From contig SXWH01000086.1 of the NCBI GenBank assembly GCA_005791535.1, positions 1 through 43,952 on the forward strand: DNA of 43,952 nucleotides, read 5' to 3'. This DNA comes from Verrucomicrobiaceae bacterium. Its GTDB lineage: Bacteria > Verrucomicrobiota > Verrucomicrobiia > Chthoniobacterales > Chthoniobacteraceae. Made by a program: the position numbers and the translations under genes. Below the pieces are notes generated by a model that was given only the letters and a program-made list of their open reading frames with translations, was not told where the DNA came from and made no database searches. Shown in pieces: positions 9,064 through 18,597 of this stretch (position 1 is the first letter of the stretch; every line of letters starts with the position of its first letter).

Positions 9064-10374
9064 TCAAGCCGGCGACAGCTCCGCAGATGAGAGCTTAACC
9101 TCGTGCAACACCTCACCGTCAGCGTTGATGAAAGTCGCCGTAAATCTCGCGGGATTCATCGTTCCATCCGCAATCACCCGCAAAAAGGTGCGCGGTTCCG
9201 GCTTTCCCCAGATCAAATCCGGATGCGGAATATTCAGCGATGGAATCGTGCTCTTATGAATCGGCGATGAGACGAAATCGTGGAGGTCGTAGCCGACCCG
9301 ACCCGGCGTGCGCAGGTGGCGCGAACAATGGATGTCACCGCCGAAAAGCATCACTCCGCCAATCTTCTCGCGCTTTATGAAATCGAACAGCGCCTCGCGC
9401 TCGTGCGGGAATGTGCCGAGGTCATCGGGCTCCTTGTTCTCCTTGTCCTTCCACACCTCGCCCATCGCGAGCAATTTGAACGTCGCGGTGCTTTCCTTGA
9501 GCGTCCGCAGCAACCAGGCCCACTGCGCCGCGCCGAAGCAGCTCGGCAGCGCTGGGTCCACCGGGGACTTTTCCGTATTCGAAAACCAGCGGGGATCGAG
9601 CAGCCACACTTCCAGACAGCCCGTGCGGAATTTCGTGTAAACGCCCGCACCGTTTTCACCGTGATTCGCCAGTGCCCGATACTCCACGAACGCTTTTCGC
9701 GTACTCTTCTTTCCCTCGGGATTCGAGTCGCCCAAATGCGCGTTCAGCCCGAAATCATGATCGTCCCAAGTGCCCCATGTTGGCTGGGACGCCAGCAACG
9801 GCTTCAGTTCCGGGATGTGCAAAAACTCACGATGGTGCTCCCGCACGGTGGCAAGTTCGTAGCTGTCGATGTACGGCGTGTCGCCCATCAGCAAGAGCGC
9901 TTCGCAGCCCGCATTCTTCATCTGCGTCCAGACTGGTGATGCCTCAGTGCGCGCGCAGGAGCCAAGCGCCAGCGTCACCTTCGATGGCGAATCCGGCGCA
10001 GGCCATGTCTGGAAGCTCCCGTTGCCAAGCACCGCGCCGCCACGTTCGAACCGGTAAACATAACGCGTCGCTACGCGCAGCCCATCCACCCGGAGGCTTA
10101 CGCACAGGTCATTCTCCAGGTCTGCGCTTCCAGATGCGCGAACCTCCGCTCCGCCCGCTTCCGGCTGCACGATCAATGAAACCTCGCCGGCTGAAGCGGG
10201 TCGCAGCCAGAGAAAAGCGTCGCGATCTGAAACATGCCCCACCATCGGTCCGGTCACGGCATCCACGGGCACGATGAGCGGCTTCTTCTTCGCGGCGTCG
10301 GCCAGTGACGGCGCGAGGATAGCGCCAATCGATGTGGTGATGAAGTTGCGGCGGGAATGGTCGGGCAGCGGCAT
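9064..10374 (-). CDS. PhoD-like alkaline phosphatase family protein, Tat-exported
   Basis: 436 residues. The N-terminus has a twin-arginine signal (HSRRNFITTS, then a hydrophobic stretch to ADA), consistent with export of a folded metalloenzyme. An N-terminal beta-sandwich (about 40-125) precedes the phosphodiesterase domain with LALGSC (about 135-140), LLMGDTPYIDS (about 161), TWDDHDFG (about 202) and MLFGGDIHCSRH (about 330). These are the metal and catalytic segments of the PhoD superfamily, which cleaves phosphomonoesters or phosphodiesters such as teichoic acid or phospholipid derivatives. It starts 52 bases after the pbpC stop on the same strand and may be the last gene of that unit. 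Two phosphatase genes, this one and the convergent metallophosphoesterase, lie end to end, which suggests phosphate acquisition. The precise substrate is unknown. Confidence 0.88.
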   Translation of the reverse strand: MPLPDHSRRNFITTSIGAILAPSLADAAKKKPLIVPVDAVTGPMVGHVSDRDAFLWLRPASAGEVSLIVQPEAGGAEVRASGSADLENDLCVSLRVDGLRVATRYVYRFERGGAVLGNGSFQTWPAPDSPSKVTLALGSCARTEASPVWTQMKNAGCEALLLMGDTPYIDSYELATVREHHREFLHIPELKPLLASQPTWGTWDDHDFGLNAHLGDSNPEGKKSTRKAFVEYRALANHGENGAGVYTKFRTGCLEVWLLDPRWFSNTEKSPVDPALPSCFGAAQWAWLLRTLKESTATFKLLAMGEVWKDKENKEPDDLGTFPHEREALFDFIKREKIGGVMLFGGDIHCSRHLRTPGRVGYDLHDFVSSPIHKSTIPSLNIPHPDLIWGKPEPRTFLRVIADGTMNPARFTATFINADGEVLHEVKLSSAELSPA

Positions 10375-10426
10375 AGTGTCAGGTATTCAACTCATACCCG
10401 CGAACGCTCGCTATGAAAGGCTGCAA

Positions 10427-12613
10427 TCACCGTTCCGCGGAAACCTGAATGGTTACCTGCGCGGTGCGACCGGCATCATCAATCGCCTGAAGCGTCCACC
10501 GCCCGGGAGCCGGACGCCACAGTAGCGGGCGGGCAGGCTCGCTCATGCCAAGAAACCTGCGACCTTCAAACCAATGAATCTGACGCGTGCCCGCGCCGGC
10601 CTCCGCCTCGAGGGGTATGGCGTTTCCAGCGGCATCAGCGGCGCGCACCACGTACGTCAGCGCCGGGACCGGCGACACGATGCGCGGAGGCGTGCCTCCC
10701 TGCACCACGGGCGCTCCGCCACGCGGCAGGCTGGCACGGCGGAACTGCTCCAGACGGTGGGCCGGCCAGAATTCCCGCACGATTCCGTCCACGCTGCGAT
10801 GGACATCGCACTCTGCAATCGGCGAAACGCCGGCGATGAACGCGCACCGCGTGCGGTTCGGGCAATGCGGACCAGCGATGCAACCGGAATCGACGCAGAC
10901 CGTGGCATCGACAATCTCCGGAGGGCGGACCGAACTCCGTGCCCGCAAGCCCAGGCGCTGGACGGTTTGGAAAAGAAGTGGCGCCGCGGTGTCGCGCGCA
11001 AACAGACCGGGCATCGGCTTTCCGTCAAAGTGACCGAGCCATACGCAAAGCACCCAGTCGCCTTGTACGCCACAAGCCCACGCATCGCGAAACCCGTGGG
11101 ATGTGCCCGTCTTCCACGAAAGCCCCGACGGCACGCCCACCGGCCCGGCGTCACGAAGTGCATCAAGCGTCAGTACGCGCGCCGCAGCGGACAGCCGCGG
11201 CCCTTCATATGGAGCCTGCTGGATTCCGCTCGCATACGAAAGCGGCCGGCTCTCGCCATCGGCAGCAAGCATGCAGTAGAGCCTCGCCAGTTCCTCCAGC
11301 GTCACCTCGCCGCCGCCGAGCGCGATGGAAAGCCCGTATTCACCGGGCGGCTTCTCGAACTGCACACCCGACCTGCGCAGGAAGCCATCCAGATCAGGCG
11401 AGGCAAGTCTCGCAGCAAGCTCCACGGCGGGGACATTCCGGCTGCGCCGCAGTGCCTCTGCTGCGCCCACGGGACCGAGGAATCCGCGATCACTGTTCTC
11501 CGGATTATACGTCCCGAAACGACGCGGCATGTCATCGAGAAGCGTGCGCGGATGAATGAGTCCCTGTTCGAGCGCGAGCGCATAGACAAATGGCTTCAGC
11601 GCCGAACCCGGCGATCGCCGTGCCGCCAACCCATCCACCTGCCCCTGAATCCGTTCGTCAAAAAAGCGCGCCGAACCCACGCACGCACGCACCTCCCGCG
11701 TCGGCGCATGCACAAGGATTGCCGCCGCGTTCCGCAGTCCGCGCGAGTGCCACCGTCCGAGGAAGTCGGCAATGCTCTGCTCCAGCACGACCTGCCGGTT
11801 GAGCTCGATATTCGTCTTCGAGACGGCCGTCGGAGCCAGCCTGCGCGCCAGATGGGGAACCATTCTGGGGACACTTCCCGGTCCGAGACGGAAGTCGTTG
11901 CCCAGCGCATCGCTTTCCCCGGTCAATCGCGTCATCAACCGCGCGTATGCGGACCGAGCGGCGTGGCCATTGTTTCGGGGAGACCTCGCGGCGGGACTCT
12001 GCGGGATGACCGTGAGCGCCGCCGCCTCGCGAAGCGTGAGCTCCGAGGAAGGTTTCCCGCACCAGATTTTCGCCGCAGCTTCGATCCCCTCCACGTTGCC
12101 GCCATAGGGCGCAAGAGTGAAGTACGCCTCAAGAATCTCACGCTTTCCGTAGTGCCGCTCGATTTGAATCGCGCGGAACATCTGCTCCACCTTGCCGGAA
12201 GCCGATCGGGTTTTGATATCCCACCGGAGCCTCGCATACTGCATGGTCAGCGTTGAACCGCCGCCAAGGCGCTGACCGCTAATTGTACCCCACGCAGCTC
12301 GAACGACTGCTTTGAAATCCACACCGATGTGGGAATAGAACGCGCGATCCTCCATCTCGAGTGTCGAGCGGATTATTGAATCCCCGATCGCGTCAAATCG
12401 CGCAGGGATTCGGAATTTCCCATCTGGCGTAATCGCCAGATGAAGCAAACGTCCGTCCCGATCGAACACCTGCGCCGAGAATGCCGTTCCCGGCGGATAC
12501 AGTTCCGGCTTCGGCAGGAGCATCCATGCAATCCAGGCCGCGATGCACAGATTCAGCAGCGCAAGCCCCGTCCGCAGGCACAAAGTGCGCAGTCGTGGAA
12601 ATCGGGACATCAT
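10427..12613 (-). CDS. pbpC: Penicillin-binding protein 1C (bifunctional glycosyltransferase/transpeptidase)
   Basis: 728 residues. A single N-terminal membrane anchor (about 10-33) is followed by a GT51 domain with EMEDRAFYSHIGVD (catalytic Glu88), GGGSTLTMQ, KREILEAYF and GGNVEGIEAAA. The transpeptidase domain has SALK (Ser337, Lys340), SRN and KTGTS. The C-terminus carries the small beta domain typical of PBP1C. The protein polymerises and crosslinks peptidoglycan in the periplasm. Its ATG overlaps the macroglobulin stop codon as ATGA (12613-12610), so the two are translationally coupled. The pairing of PbpC with bacterial alpha-2-macroglobulin is well known, and is thought to combine protease trapping with wall repair. 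All catalytic motifs are intact. Confidence 0.95.
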   Translation of the reverse strand: MMSRFPRLRTLCLRTGLALLNLCIAAWIAWMLLPKPELYPPGTAFSAQVFDRDGRLLHLAITPDGKFRIPARFDAIGDSIIRSTLEMEDRAFYSHIGVDFKAVVRAAWGTISGQRLGGGSTLTMQYARLRWDIKTRSASGKVEQMFRAIQIERHYGKREILEAYFTLAPYGGNVEGIEAAAKIWCGKPSSELTLREAAALTVIPQSPAARSPRNNGHAARSAYARLMTRLTGESDALGNDFRLGPGSVPRMVPHLARRLAPTAVSKTNIELNRQVVLEQSIADFLGRWHSRGLRNAAAILVHAPTREVRACVGSARFFDERIQGQVDGLAARRSPGSALKPFVYALALEQGLIHPRTLLDDMPRRFGTYNPENSDRGFLGPVGAAEALRRSRNVPAVELAARLASPDLDGFLRRSGVQFEKPPGEYGLSIALGGGEVTLEELARLYCMLAADGESRPLSYASGIQQAPYEGPRLSAAARVLTLDALRDAGPVGVPSGLSWKTGTSHGFRDAWACGVQGDWVLCVWLGHFDGKPMPGLFARDTAAPLLFQTVQRLGLRARSSVRPPEIVDATVCVDSGCIAGPHCPNRTRCAFIAGVSPIAECDVHRSVDGIVREFWPAHRLEQFRRASLPRGGAPVVQGGTPPRIVSPVPALTYVVRAADAAGNAIPLEAEAGAGTRQIHWFEGRRFLGMSEPARPLLWRPAPGRWTLQAIDDAGRTAQVTIQVSAER

Positions 12614-15600
12614 TCGCGCGATTGCACGGTGACCGTGGCAGTAATCCCCGCTCCGTGAATAGCGCGGTCATACATGTTTTCGGCAAATGCCGGCGGCACG
12701 CCGAAGGTGCCCGCGCACGTGGGTCGGATCGGATACTCGAAAGTTCGCGACTCACCGGGCGCGAGCGACGTGAAGAACGTCGCTCGATCTTCACGGACGT
12801 CTACGTACTCCGCACCGGCAATTGCCCGCAAGCCGGGCTTAAGTCCGTCCGGCGCAATATCGAATCCCGAAGGAAACAGATCAATCACGGCGAGATGGCT
12901 CTGTGGCTTCGCTGAAACATTGCGTACCCGAACCCGCATCCGCAGCGTGTCACCGACTTTGATCACACCCGGCTTTGCGCCGGCGGCGTCCACAAGTTCA
13001 CGGACGACTTCGAGGCCTTTCGTTTCCGCTACCAGTGGCGGAGATTGATCGTAGCCGGCTTCCACGACTTGGAACCATGCACCCAGATCCGGCGCACCAT
13101 CGGGCCGGCGCAGCGAGAATCGCAGCGATCCTGCCGATTGCGGAAACGGACCTCCAACAACTCCCGAGCCTTCCGCGGCGACGACCGCATTTGTCGCGAG
13201 TTCGTTGATGGCGACTTTGATTCCTGCATCGGATGCCAAACCCGCATAGGCACGAAGCGCGAGCACGGACCACGCAGCGTCCAGCGTGTGGAACCGCCCC
13301 TCTTGAATCGGCTCGGTGATAATTCGCGAATCGTCATACCCGAAAGTCCCCGCGACCTCCGGAAAGTGACGGCAAATCGCAGTGAATGACTGCGCGTTTC
13401 GAGTAAGCGCCGACTGATAGAAATGGGAATCATCGTCAGTCCGGACGGAAGCCCGAACAGCCTTCCAGTGGGCGGCAATCAACTTCTTCGCTTCGTCATC
13501 CTTCTTCAGCAGGCGGAATGTCGCAGCGAGCCATGCGGCGGAGTTGTCTGACTGCCACGAATCCTTGGCGAGACGCTCGAGCGAATCGCGCAGATTGAGG
13601 GCGTAGTTCGTAGTCACGACACCATGACGCGTCAGCAGATAGATTGCGGCGGCCTGCACATCGGCGTCGTGACGCGAATCGATCTTCGCGACTCCAGCCA
13701 TGACCTTCAGTCGGCTCAACGTTCCGTCCATTACCGATGCGGGTATGTCAAATCCGGCGGCCTTCGCTTCCGTAAGGAAATGCGCGACGTAAACGGTGAC
13801 ATAGTCAAAACCGGGTGCGACTTCGCCCGAGGTCCAATATCCGAATCCACCGTCCGGTCCCTGCCTGCGTGCGAGCTGACCGATCGCATGCGCCACCGCA
13901 GCCCGGGCTTTCTCGCGATCCTGCGCTGCCAGCCACGGAAACGCCCTGCTGGTAATCTGCTCGGAGCAACCGTGCGGGTACTGATCGAGATACGACTCGA
14001 GTCCGCGATTCAAGCCAAGCGGGGTCGCACTCGCGGTCGCCTCCCGTTTTGAGAACTCCGCCAGCATCGCACGTCCGACTGGAACTTCATGTGAGTCACG
14101 ACGGAACCATCCGCTTTGGATTCTCGTCGTGTATTGCGTGACCGGCCGCACGCTTAGCGTGGAGCGCACTTCAACGCGCTGCGTTCCGGCGCTCGCGGTA
14201 AATTTGATCTCCGCATTTCCGAGTACGGTCTTCGCACGGACACGGAAGCGAACCGTGGATTCGGTGTTCGGTGCGATCGCTACCTCGTGTTTTGGAGCGT
14301 CGAGGATCTCAATACCGCCCTGCGTCTCCGCGGCCACGACCACATTGCCCGCGACCTCCGCGCCTTCGGTTTGATTCGCAACGGTCAATGACGCAACAAA
14401 CTCATCGCCGGGCGCGGCGAACAGTGGCGCATTCGGAGTGAGCACGAACGGGCCGTTGACGACGGTCTGCTGTTGCGCCGTGCCCACCGAATCGATCGCG
14501 ACGGCAGCCGCCATGATGTTCAGCCGCCCCGCGAAGTAATCCGGCACGGCATAGGTGAGCTCGCGGCGCTCCGGGCCCGATTCCACGATACCACTCCAGA
14601 ACACAACGGGAGCAGCCTTCCGGCGTTTGAACGGATTGAGTCCCATGTTCAGTTCCACAGAGTCGCCATCGCCGCCAAAGGCTTTGCTTTGCTTCAGCAT
14701 GGAGTATTCGGGGAGGAGTAGATCCATGAGCTGCCACGTACTAACTTCGAGCGACCGCTGGCGGAAGAACAACGCGAGCGGTTCGGGAGCGTGGTAGTTT
14801 GTTACGCGATGGATTCCCTCATCCACAGCCCACACGACGACGCGTGATGGCTTTGCGCTGCGATATCCGATGCGCAGAACTTCACCCGGTTGGATGCGCT
14901 GCGGGACATCAAGGGTAACTTCCAGCTTCCGCTTTTCCGGCGAAACCCGGAAGGGAGCGACTCCCACGCTCAGCGGGTTTGTGAAAATCTCCGGCGAGTC
15001 GAGTCCGCGCACCCAGGCGACATTCACGTAAGCGGAGCCTTCGAGTGCTTCCGGAAGCTTCAGTTGCTGCAGCGAAGATGCACTGTCTGCCTTGAACCAT
15101 TTCCACCCGAGTACCTTCTCACGCTCGATCGTGATAAGCCCGCCGCCTTGATACGGCGCACGAAGCGAGACTGCGAGCTCTTCGCCGGGGCGCAGTTCCT
15201 TTGCAGGCATCGATACTTCGAGTTCGCTGTCGCGTTCGAGATTCCGATTTCCCTCGCCCGGTCCCACCACGACGAAGTTCAGCACGCAAAGCGGCGTTCC
15301 CGCTGCATCGCGCCATTCGTAGCGAAAACGTCCGGCGGTTGCGGTCGGAAGCGCGAGCTCGCTTTCGCCTTGCGGGAGGTCTGCGGCGACTGTCTCAAGT
15401 TCTTTGTCCTTCTGACGCGAGACATAGGCGAGTGTTCCGTTGTCCTGCTTCGTCAGAACGGACACATGCCGCGATTCAATGAGCACTCGCTTCAGTCCGG
15501 TAAGCGCCACGGGTTGAAGCGCGGAATTTATCGCCACCAGCCGCACTTTCACCGGCACATCGCGGCCGATGAAATCGAGCTCGCCGTCGGTCTTCACGCC

Positions 15601-18471
15601 CATCAGTTCCTTTCGCGAGGAAACGAGCAACGGAAGACTCGCTCGCACGCCGCGACCGCCATCGGGCTCGAACGCTTCGAGCTCCACATTCACGCGCAGC
15701 AACGGTGCGTCGTAGTTTGCGAGCGGAAGTGGAAACTTCGCGGCTCCTGCGGCGTCGGACTTTTGCTCCGTGAGTTCCATCGTCTTTGTTTCGAAGAATT
15801 TTTCCCGCGGAAGATGGAACCGCCACTTCGGCCATTGATCAAAGTACGGCACTGCGGAGTCGATTCGCATAGCCGCGGTCACGCGCCGCTCTGCTGCGGC
15901 GATTCCGAACAGCGTCTGCACTTCCACTTTCGCAGCCAGCGCGTCGGGCGACATCCATCCGGCCTGCGTTGCGGGCTCAATGTGCGCGAGCATCTTCATC
16001 CGGTCGGGCTGGAAGTCCTCGACACGGAACGCCACGTGTCCGAGGAATGTCGTCTCCTCATCCTCGCCGTCCTCTTCGCGATGTTTCTTTTTCTTTGGCG
16101 GCGCTGCACGGTGCAGTTCCGCCCGCCAAACGCCCGTTGGCGCTGTTTCCGCGGTGGGTGCTTCGAAATCGATGAACCCATGCGCATTCAGCCTGGCCGC
16201 AAACGTCCCTGCTTTTTCCTCCTTCGCATTTCGCACGCGCAGTTCCACGGGAATGCCGTCCATCGAGCCTGCCCAATTGCGCTGCCGCACGATTGCAGCG
16301 ACCCGCACGGCATCGCCCGGACGATACACGCCGCGTTCGGTGAAAAGAAACGCGTCCAGCGCAGTGGCCTCGCTTTCCTTCACGCCCTCGATGTCGAAAC
16401 GCGAGAGCTCCAGCTCCCGATCACTGCGGTTCCACGGGATAAATGCGAGGTCTGTGCCGCGTCGGGCGACGATTGCCACCGGTGTGCGCTCGCGTTTCAG
16501 ACCATCGAGCGCGGGCAGCGCTGCATGGCCCTCCGCATCCGTCGTGGATTCGGCGAGCGACTCTCCGTTCTTAGCCAGCGCGGTAATACGCACGCCGTTT
16601 ACCGGGTCCCGATCCTTGAATGACTGCACAAACACATCGCGTGTTCCGTCTGCATTGCGCTTCACGAGAAGACCGAGGTCCGTCACGAGCAGAAAGCGCC
16701 GGTCTGCCGCGCCATTGTCCTCCTCGTCGTCAAAATCGACGTCCTCTCCGCTTCCATTCACCACGATCCAGTCCGGGTCGGGATCATCGGCGTCCACCTC
16801 GCCGTCCTCCGGCGTGTGTTTGCGGACGCCTTCGATCTCCATGAAATACAAACCGCGCGAAGGCTCCGGGTCGCTCGCGTCTGCGGTGGCCAGCATCGCT
16901 GCAAAATCGAACGCCGAGTAGCTCGCCTCGAAATCATTCCGCTTTGCAATCGGCAGTGTGCGCCGATGCACGCGCGACACGTTCTCCTGGCCGAACCTTC
17001 CGCGAAACTCAGGCGCCTGAAACTGTCCTCCAGTCTGGCTCACGAGATGATTGATCTGCCCTGCCGGAACACGACCGAGCGTGTAGCGCAAATGATCATA
17101 CCCTCGCGATTTCACACTCAACTTCCGCTCGCCATTCAGCGCCAGCACGCCGCCTTCACCCACGATTCCCGCTTCCTTCGGAAACGCCGGCACATTCACA
17201 ACGGCCTCGTAATCCATCCCAAGCTCGAACCCGCCCAGCGACTCCACACCTTTCGGCACCTTCGCGAGCAGCGCCGTCGCAGGCATCGGCGGAACGCGGA
17301 AAGCAAACGTCTTTGCGTGCTTCGGCGCGTCGTCCTCCTCCACATGCTCCAGCTTCAGCGCCTTTGCACTCGCGCGCACCTCGTCATTCACGGCGGACAC
17401 CGTCCAAGCGTCGTCGCGTTCCGGCAAAACAACACACTGAAGCGCCTTCGCGATCACCGCCGGGCTCGCGGGCGAAGTCGTCTCCACAAAAAGCACCTGC
17501 CGCGGCTCCCCATCTTCGTTCTTCACCAATTGCGCATGCACCTTTGCGATTCGAAAACCGCTCGTCCGCGTCGGCACCTTGATCTTCGTCGTCTGTGCGA
17601 ACTCCGTCGCCACGCCACCGGCGACTGCTTTCGTCCCCGGCTTCAGCTCCACGTTCACAAAATCCTCCTCTGCCGGCACTGCGATGCGCGGTGAGCGCAC
17701 ATGAAAAACCAGCGGCGACTCCGAGTCCGCCAGCACCTCCACTGCACCGCCGTCTTTGAAAATCCCACCGCCGCCTGTCGCCGTCACAGCCACCTGCGCG
17801 CGCACCATCTCGATCGATACCGGCTGATTAAAAGCCACCGACGCCACCGCATGATGCCGCATCGGATCATCCGCCGCCGTGTCGAACTTCTCACCGAACC
17901 ACCGCGCCGTCACACGCTCCGTCGTGAACTCCACACGCCTCGTCGTCAGCCGCGTCAAAACCGCAATCCGCTCCAGCGCGAGATCCACGCGGAAAGCAGT
18001 CCCCGCCGGCCACGGAACAACGGGCGTAAACCGCGCACGCTTCCCATCCACCCACACCCAGCTCCCCGCCATCGGCGGATCAAAAACACCCGGCCCCGCA
18101 ACATCCGCCTTCCCCACCGCATCGAGCGGCGCAGCGTCCCCCGAAAACTCCACCACCACCGGAGTCGCCACCGGCATCCTCGTCTTTTTGTCCACCTCCA
18201 GCTTCGGAGCCACCACCTTTGCAGAAACACTCCGCACCACCGAAAGCTCACGCACCCGCGGCTTGTGCGCCTCGAACCACAACCAATACTTCCAACCCCC
18301 AAACGCACCCGCAGCCACCACCGCCATCACCGCGGCAAACGTCCGCGGCCTCTGCGCCACACAACGGCGCACACCGCCGACCATTGACGCCAGCCAGCGC
18401 GGCGGCGTCCATTTACCGAGGACAGCACACGGGATTGCGACGAGCAGAGCGAAGAATTTGCGAATGTTCAT
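12610..18471 (-). CDS. Bacterial alpha-2-macroglobulin family protein with thioester
   Basis: 1953 residues from the ATG at 18471; a TTG nine bases upstream is less likely. The N-terminus has one hydrophobic segment (about 45-65, after a basic stretch) and no lipobox, so it is probably anchored by a transmembrane helix rather than by lipid as in E. coli YfhM. Visible features are a long series of MG-type beta domains, the MG2-like stretch FLFTERGVYRPGDAVRVAAI, an alpha-2-macroglobulin YAVPDYFAGRLNIMAAAV segment, and the thioester region YPHGCSEQ with Cys1502, which matches the CxEQ thioester rule. The toroid domain after it (GPDGGFGYW) and a C-terminal receptor-like domain complete the fold. 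It would trap periplasmic or foreign proteases. The next gene is its usual partner pbpC, joined by a 4-base overlap. Confidence 0.93.
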   Translation of the reverse strand: MNIRKFFALLVAIPCAVLGKWTPPRWLASMVGGVRRCVAQRPRTFAAVMAVVAAGAFGGWKYWLWFEAHKPRVRELSVVRSVSAKVVAPKLEVDKKTRMPVATPVVVEFSGDAAPLDAVGKADVAGPGVFDPPMAGSWVWVDGKRARFTPVVPWPAGTAFRVDLALERIAVLTRLTTRRVEFTTERVTARWFGEKFDTAADDPMRHHAVASVAFNQPVSIEMVRAQVAVTATGGGGIFKDGGAVEVLADSESPLVFHVRSPRIAVPAEEDFVNVELKPGTKAVAGGVATEFAQTTKIKVPTRTSGFRIAKVHAQLVKNEDGEPRQVLFVETTSPASPAVIAKALQCVVLPERDDAWTVSAVNDEVRASAKALKLEHVEEDDAPKHAKTFAFRVPPMPATALLAKVPKGVESLGGFELGMDYEAVVNVPAFPKEAGIVGEGGVLALNGERKLSVKSRGYDHLRYTLGRVPAGQINHLVSQTGGQFQAPEFRGRFGQENVSRVHRRTLPIAKRNDFEASYSAFDFAAMLATADASDPEPSRGLYFMEIEGVRKHTPEDGEVDADDPDPDWIVVNGSGEDVDFDDEEDNGAADRRFLLVTDLGLLVKRNADGTRDVFVQSFKDRDPVNGVRITALAKNGESLAESTTDAEGHAALPALDGLKRERTPVAIVARRGTDLAFIPWNRSDRELELSRFDIEGVKESEATALDAFLFTERGVYRPGDAVRVAAIVRQRNWAGSMDGIPVELRVRNAKEEKAGTFAARLNAHGFIDFEAPTAETAPTGVWRAELHRAAPPKKKKHREEDGEDEETTFLGHVAFRVEDFQPDRMKMLAHIEPATQAGWMSPDALAAKVEVQTLFGIAAAERRVTAAMRIDSAVPYFDQWPKWRFHLPREKFFETKTMELTEQKSDAAGAAKFPLPLANYDAPLLRVNVELEAFEPDGGRGVRASLPLLVSSRKELMGVKTDGELDFIGRDVPVKVRLVAINSALQPVALTGLKRVLIESRHVSVLTKQDNGTLAYVSRQKDKELETVAADLPQGESELALPTATAGRFRYEWRDAAGTPLCVLNFVVVGPGEGNRNLERDSELEVSMPAKELRPGEELAVSLRAPYQGGGLITIEREKVLGWKWFKADSASSLQQLKLPEALEGSAYVNVAWVRGLDSPEIFTNPLSVGVAPFRVSPEKRKLEVTLDVPQRIQPGEVLRIGYRSAKPSRVVVWAVDEGIHRVTNYHAPEPLALFFRQRSLEVSTWQLMDLLLPEYSMLKQSKAFGGDGDSVELNMGLNPFKRRKAAPVVFWSGIVESGPERRELTYAVPDYFAGRLNIMAAAVAIDSVGTAQQQTVVNGPFVLTPNAPLFAAPGDEFVASLTVANQTEGAEVAGNVVVAAETQGGIEILDAPKHEVAIAPNTESTVRFRVRAKTVLGNAEIKFTASAGTQRVEVRSTLSVRPVTQYTTRIQSGWFRRDSHEVPVGRAMLAEFSKREATASATPLGLNRGLESYLDQYPHGCSEQITSRAFPWLAAQDREKARAAVAHAIGQLARRQGPDGGFGYWTSGEVAPGFDYVTVYVAHFLTEAKAAGFDIPASVMDGTLSRLKVMAGVAKIDSRHDADVQAAAIYLLTRHGVVTTNYALNLRDSLERLAKDSWQSDNSAAWLAATFRLLKKDDEAKKLIAAHWKAVRASVRTDDDSHFYQSALTRNAQSFTAICRHFPEVAGTFGYDDSRIITEPIQEGRFHTLDAAWSVLALRAYAGLASDAGIKVAINELATNAVVAAEGSGVVGGPFPQSAGSLRFSLRRPDGAPDLGAWFQVVEAGYDQSPPLVAETKGLEVVRELVDAAGAKPGVIKVGDTLRMRVRVRNVSAKPQSHLAVIDLFPSGFDIAPDGLKPGLRAIAGAEYVDVREDRATFFTSLAPGESRTFEYPIRPTCAGTFGVPPAFAENMYDRAIHGAGITATVTVQSRE

Positions 18472-18597
18472 GCTCCCCAAACGGACGCACTTTCACATTC
18501 TTTCAAAAAATCTTCGAAAAATTGAATTCGTCCAATTCGAGTTCGGGGAAGCCGACCGCGTTAAGGCGTTGATTCGGAGGCGAAAACAACCAGCGGC

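Noticed and set aside
10574-12256. Plus-strand open frame of 560 codons
   Set aside because: Antisense to pbpC, whose catalytic motifs are intact; the translation has shadow-like composition.
14890-16623. Plus-strand open frame of 577 codons
   Set aside because: Antisense to the macroglobulin gene; Arg/His/Cys-rich with no family signature.
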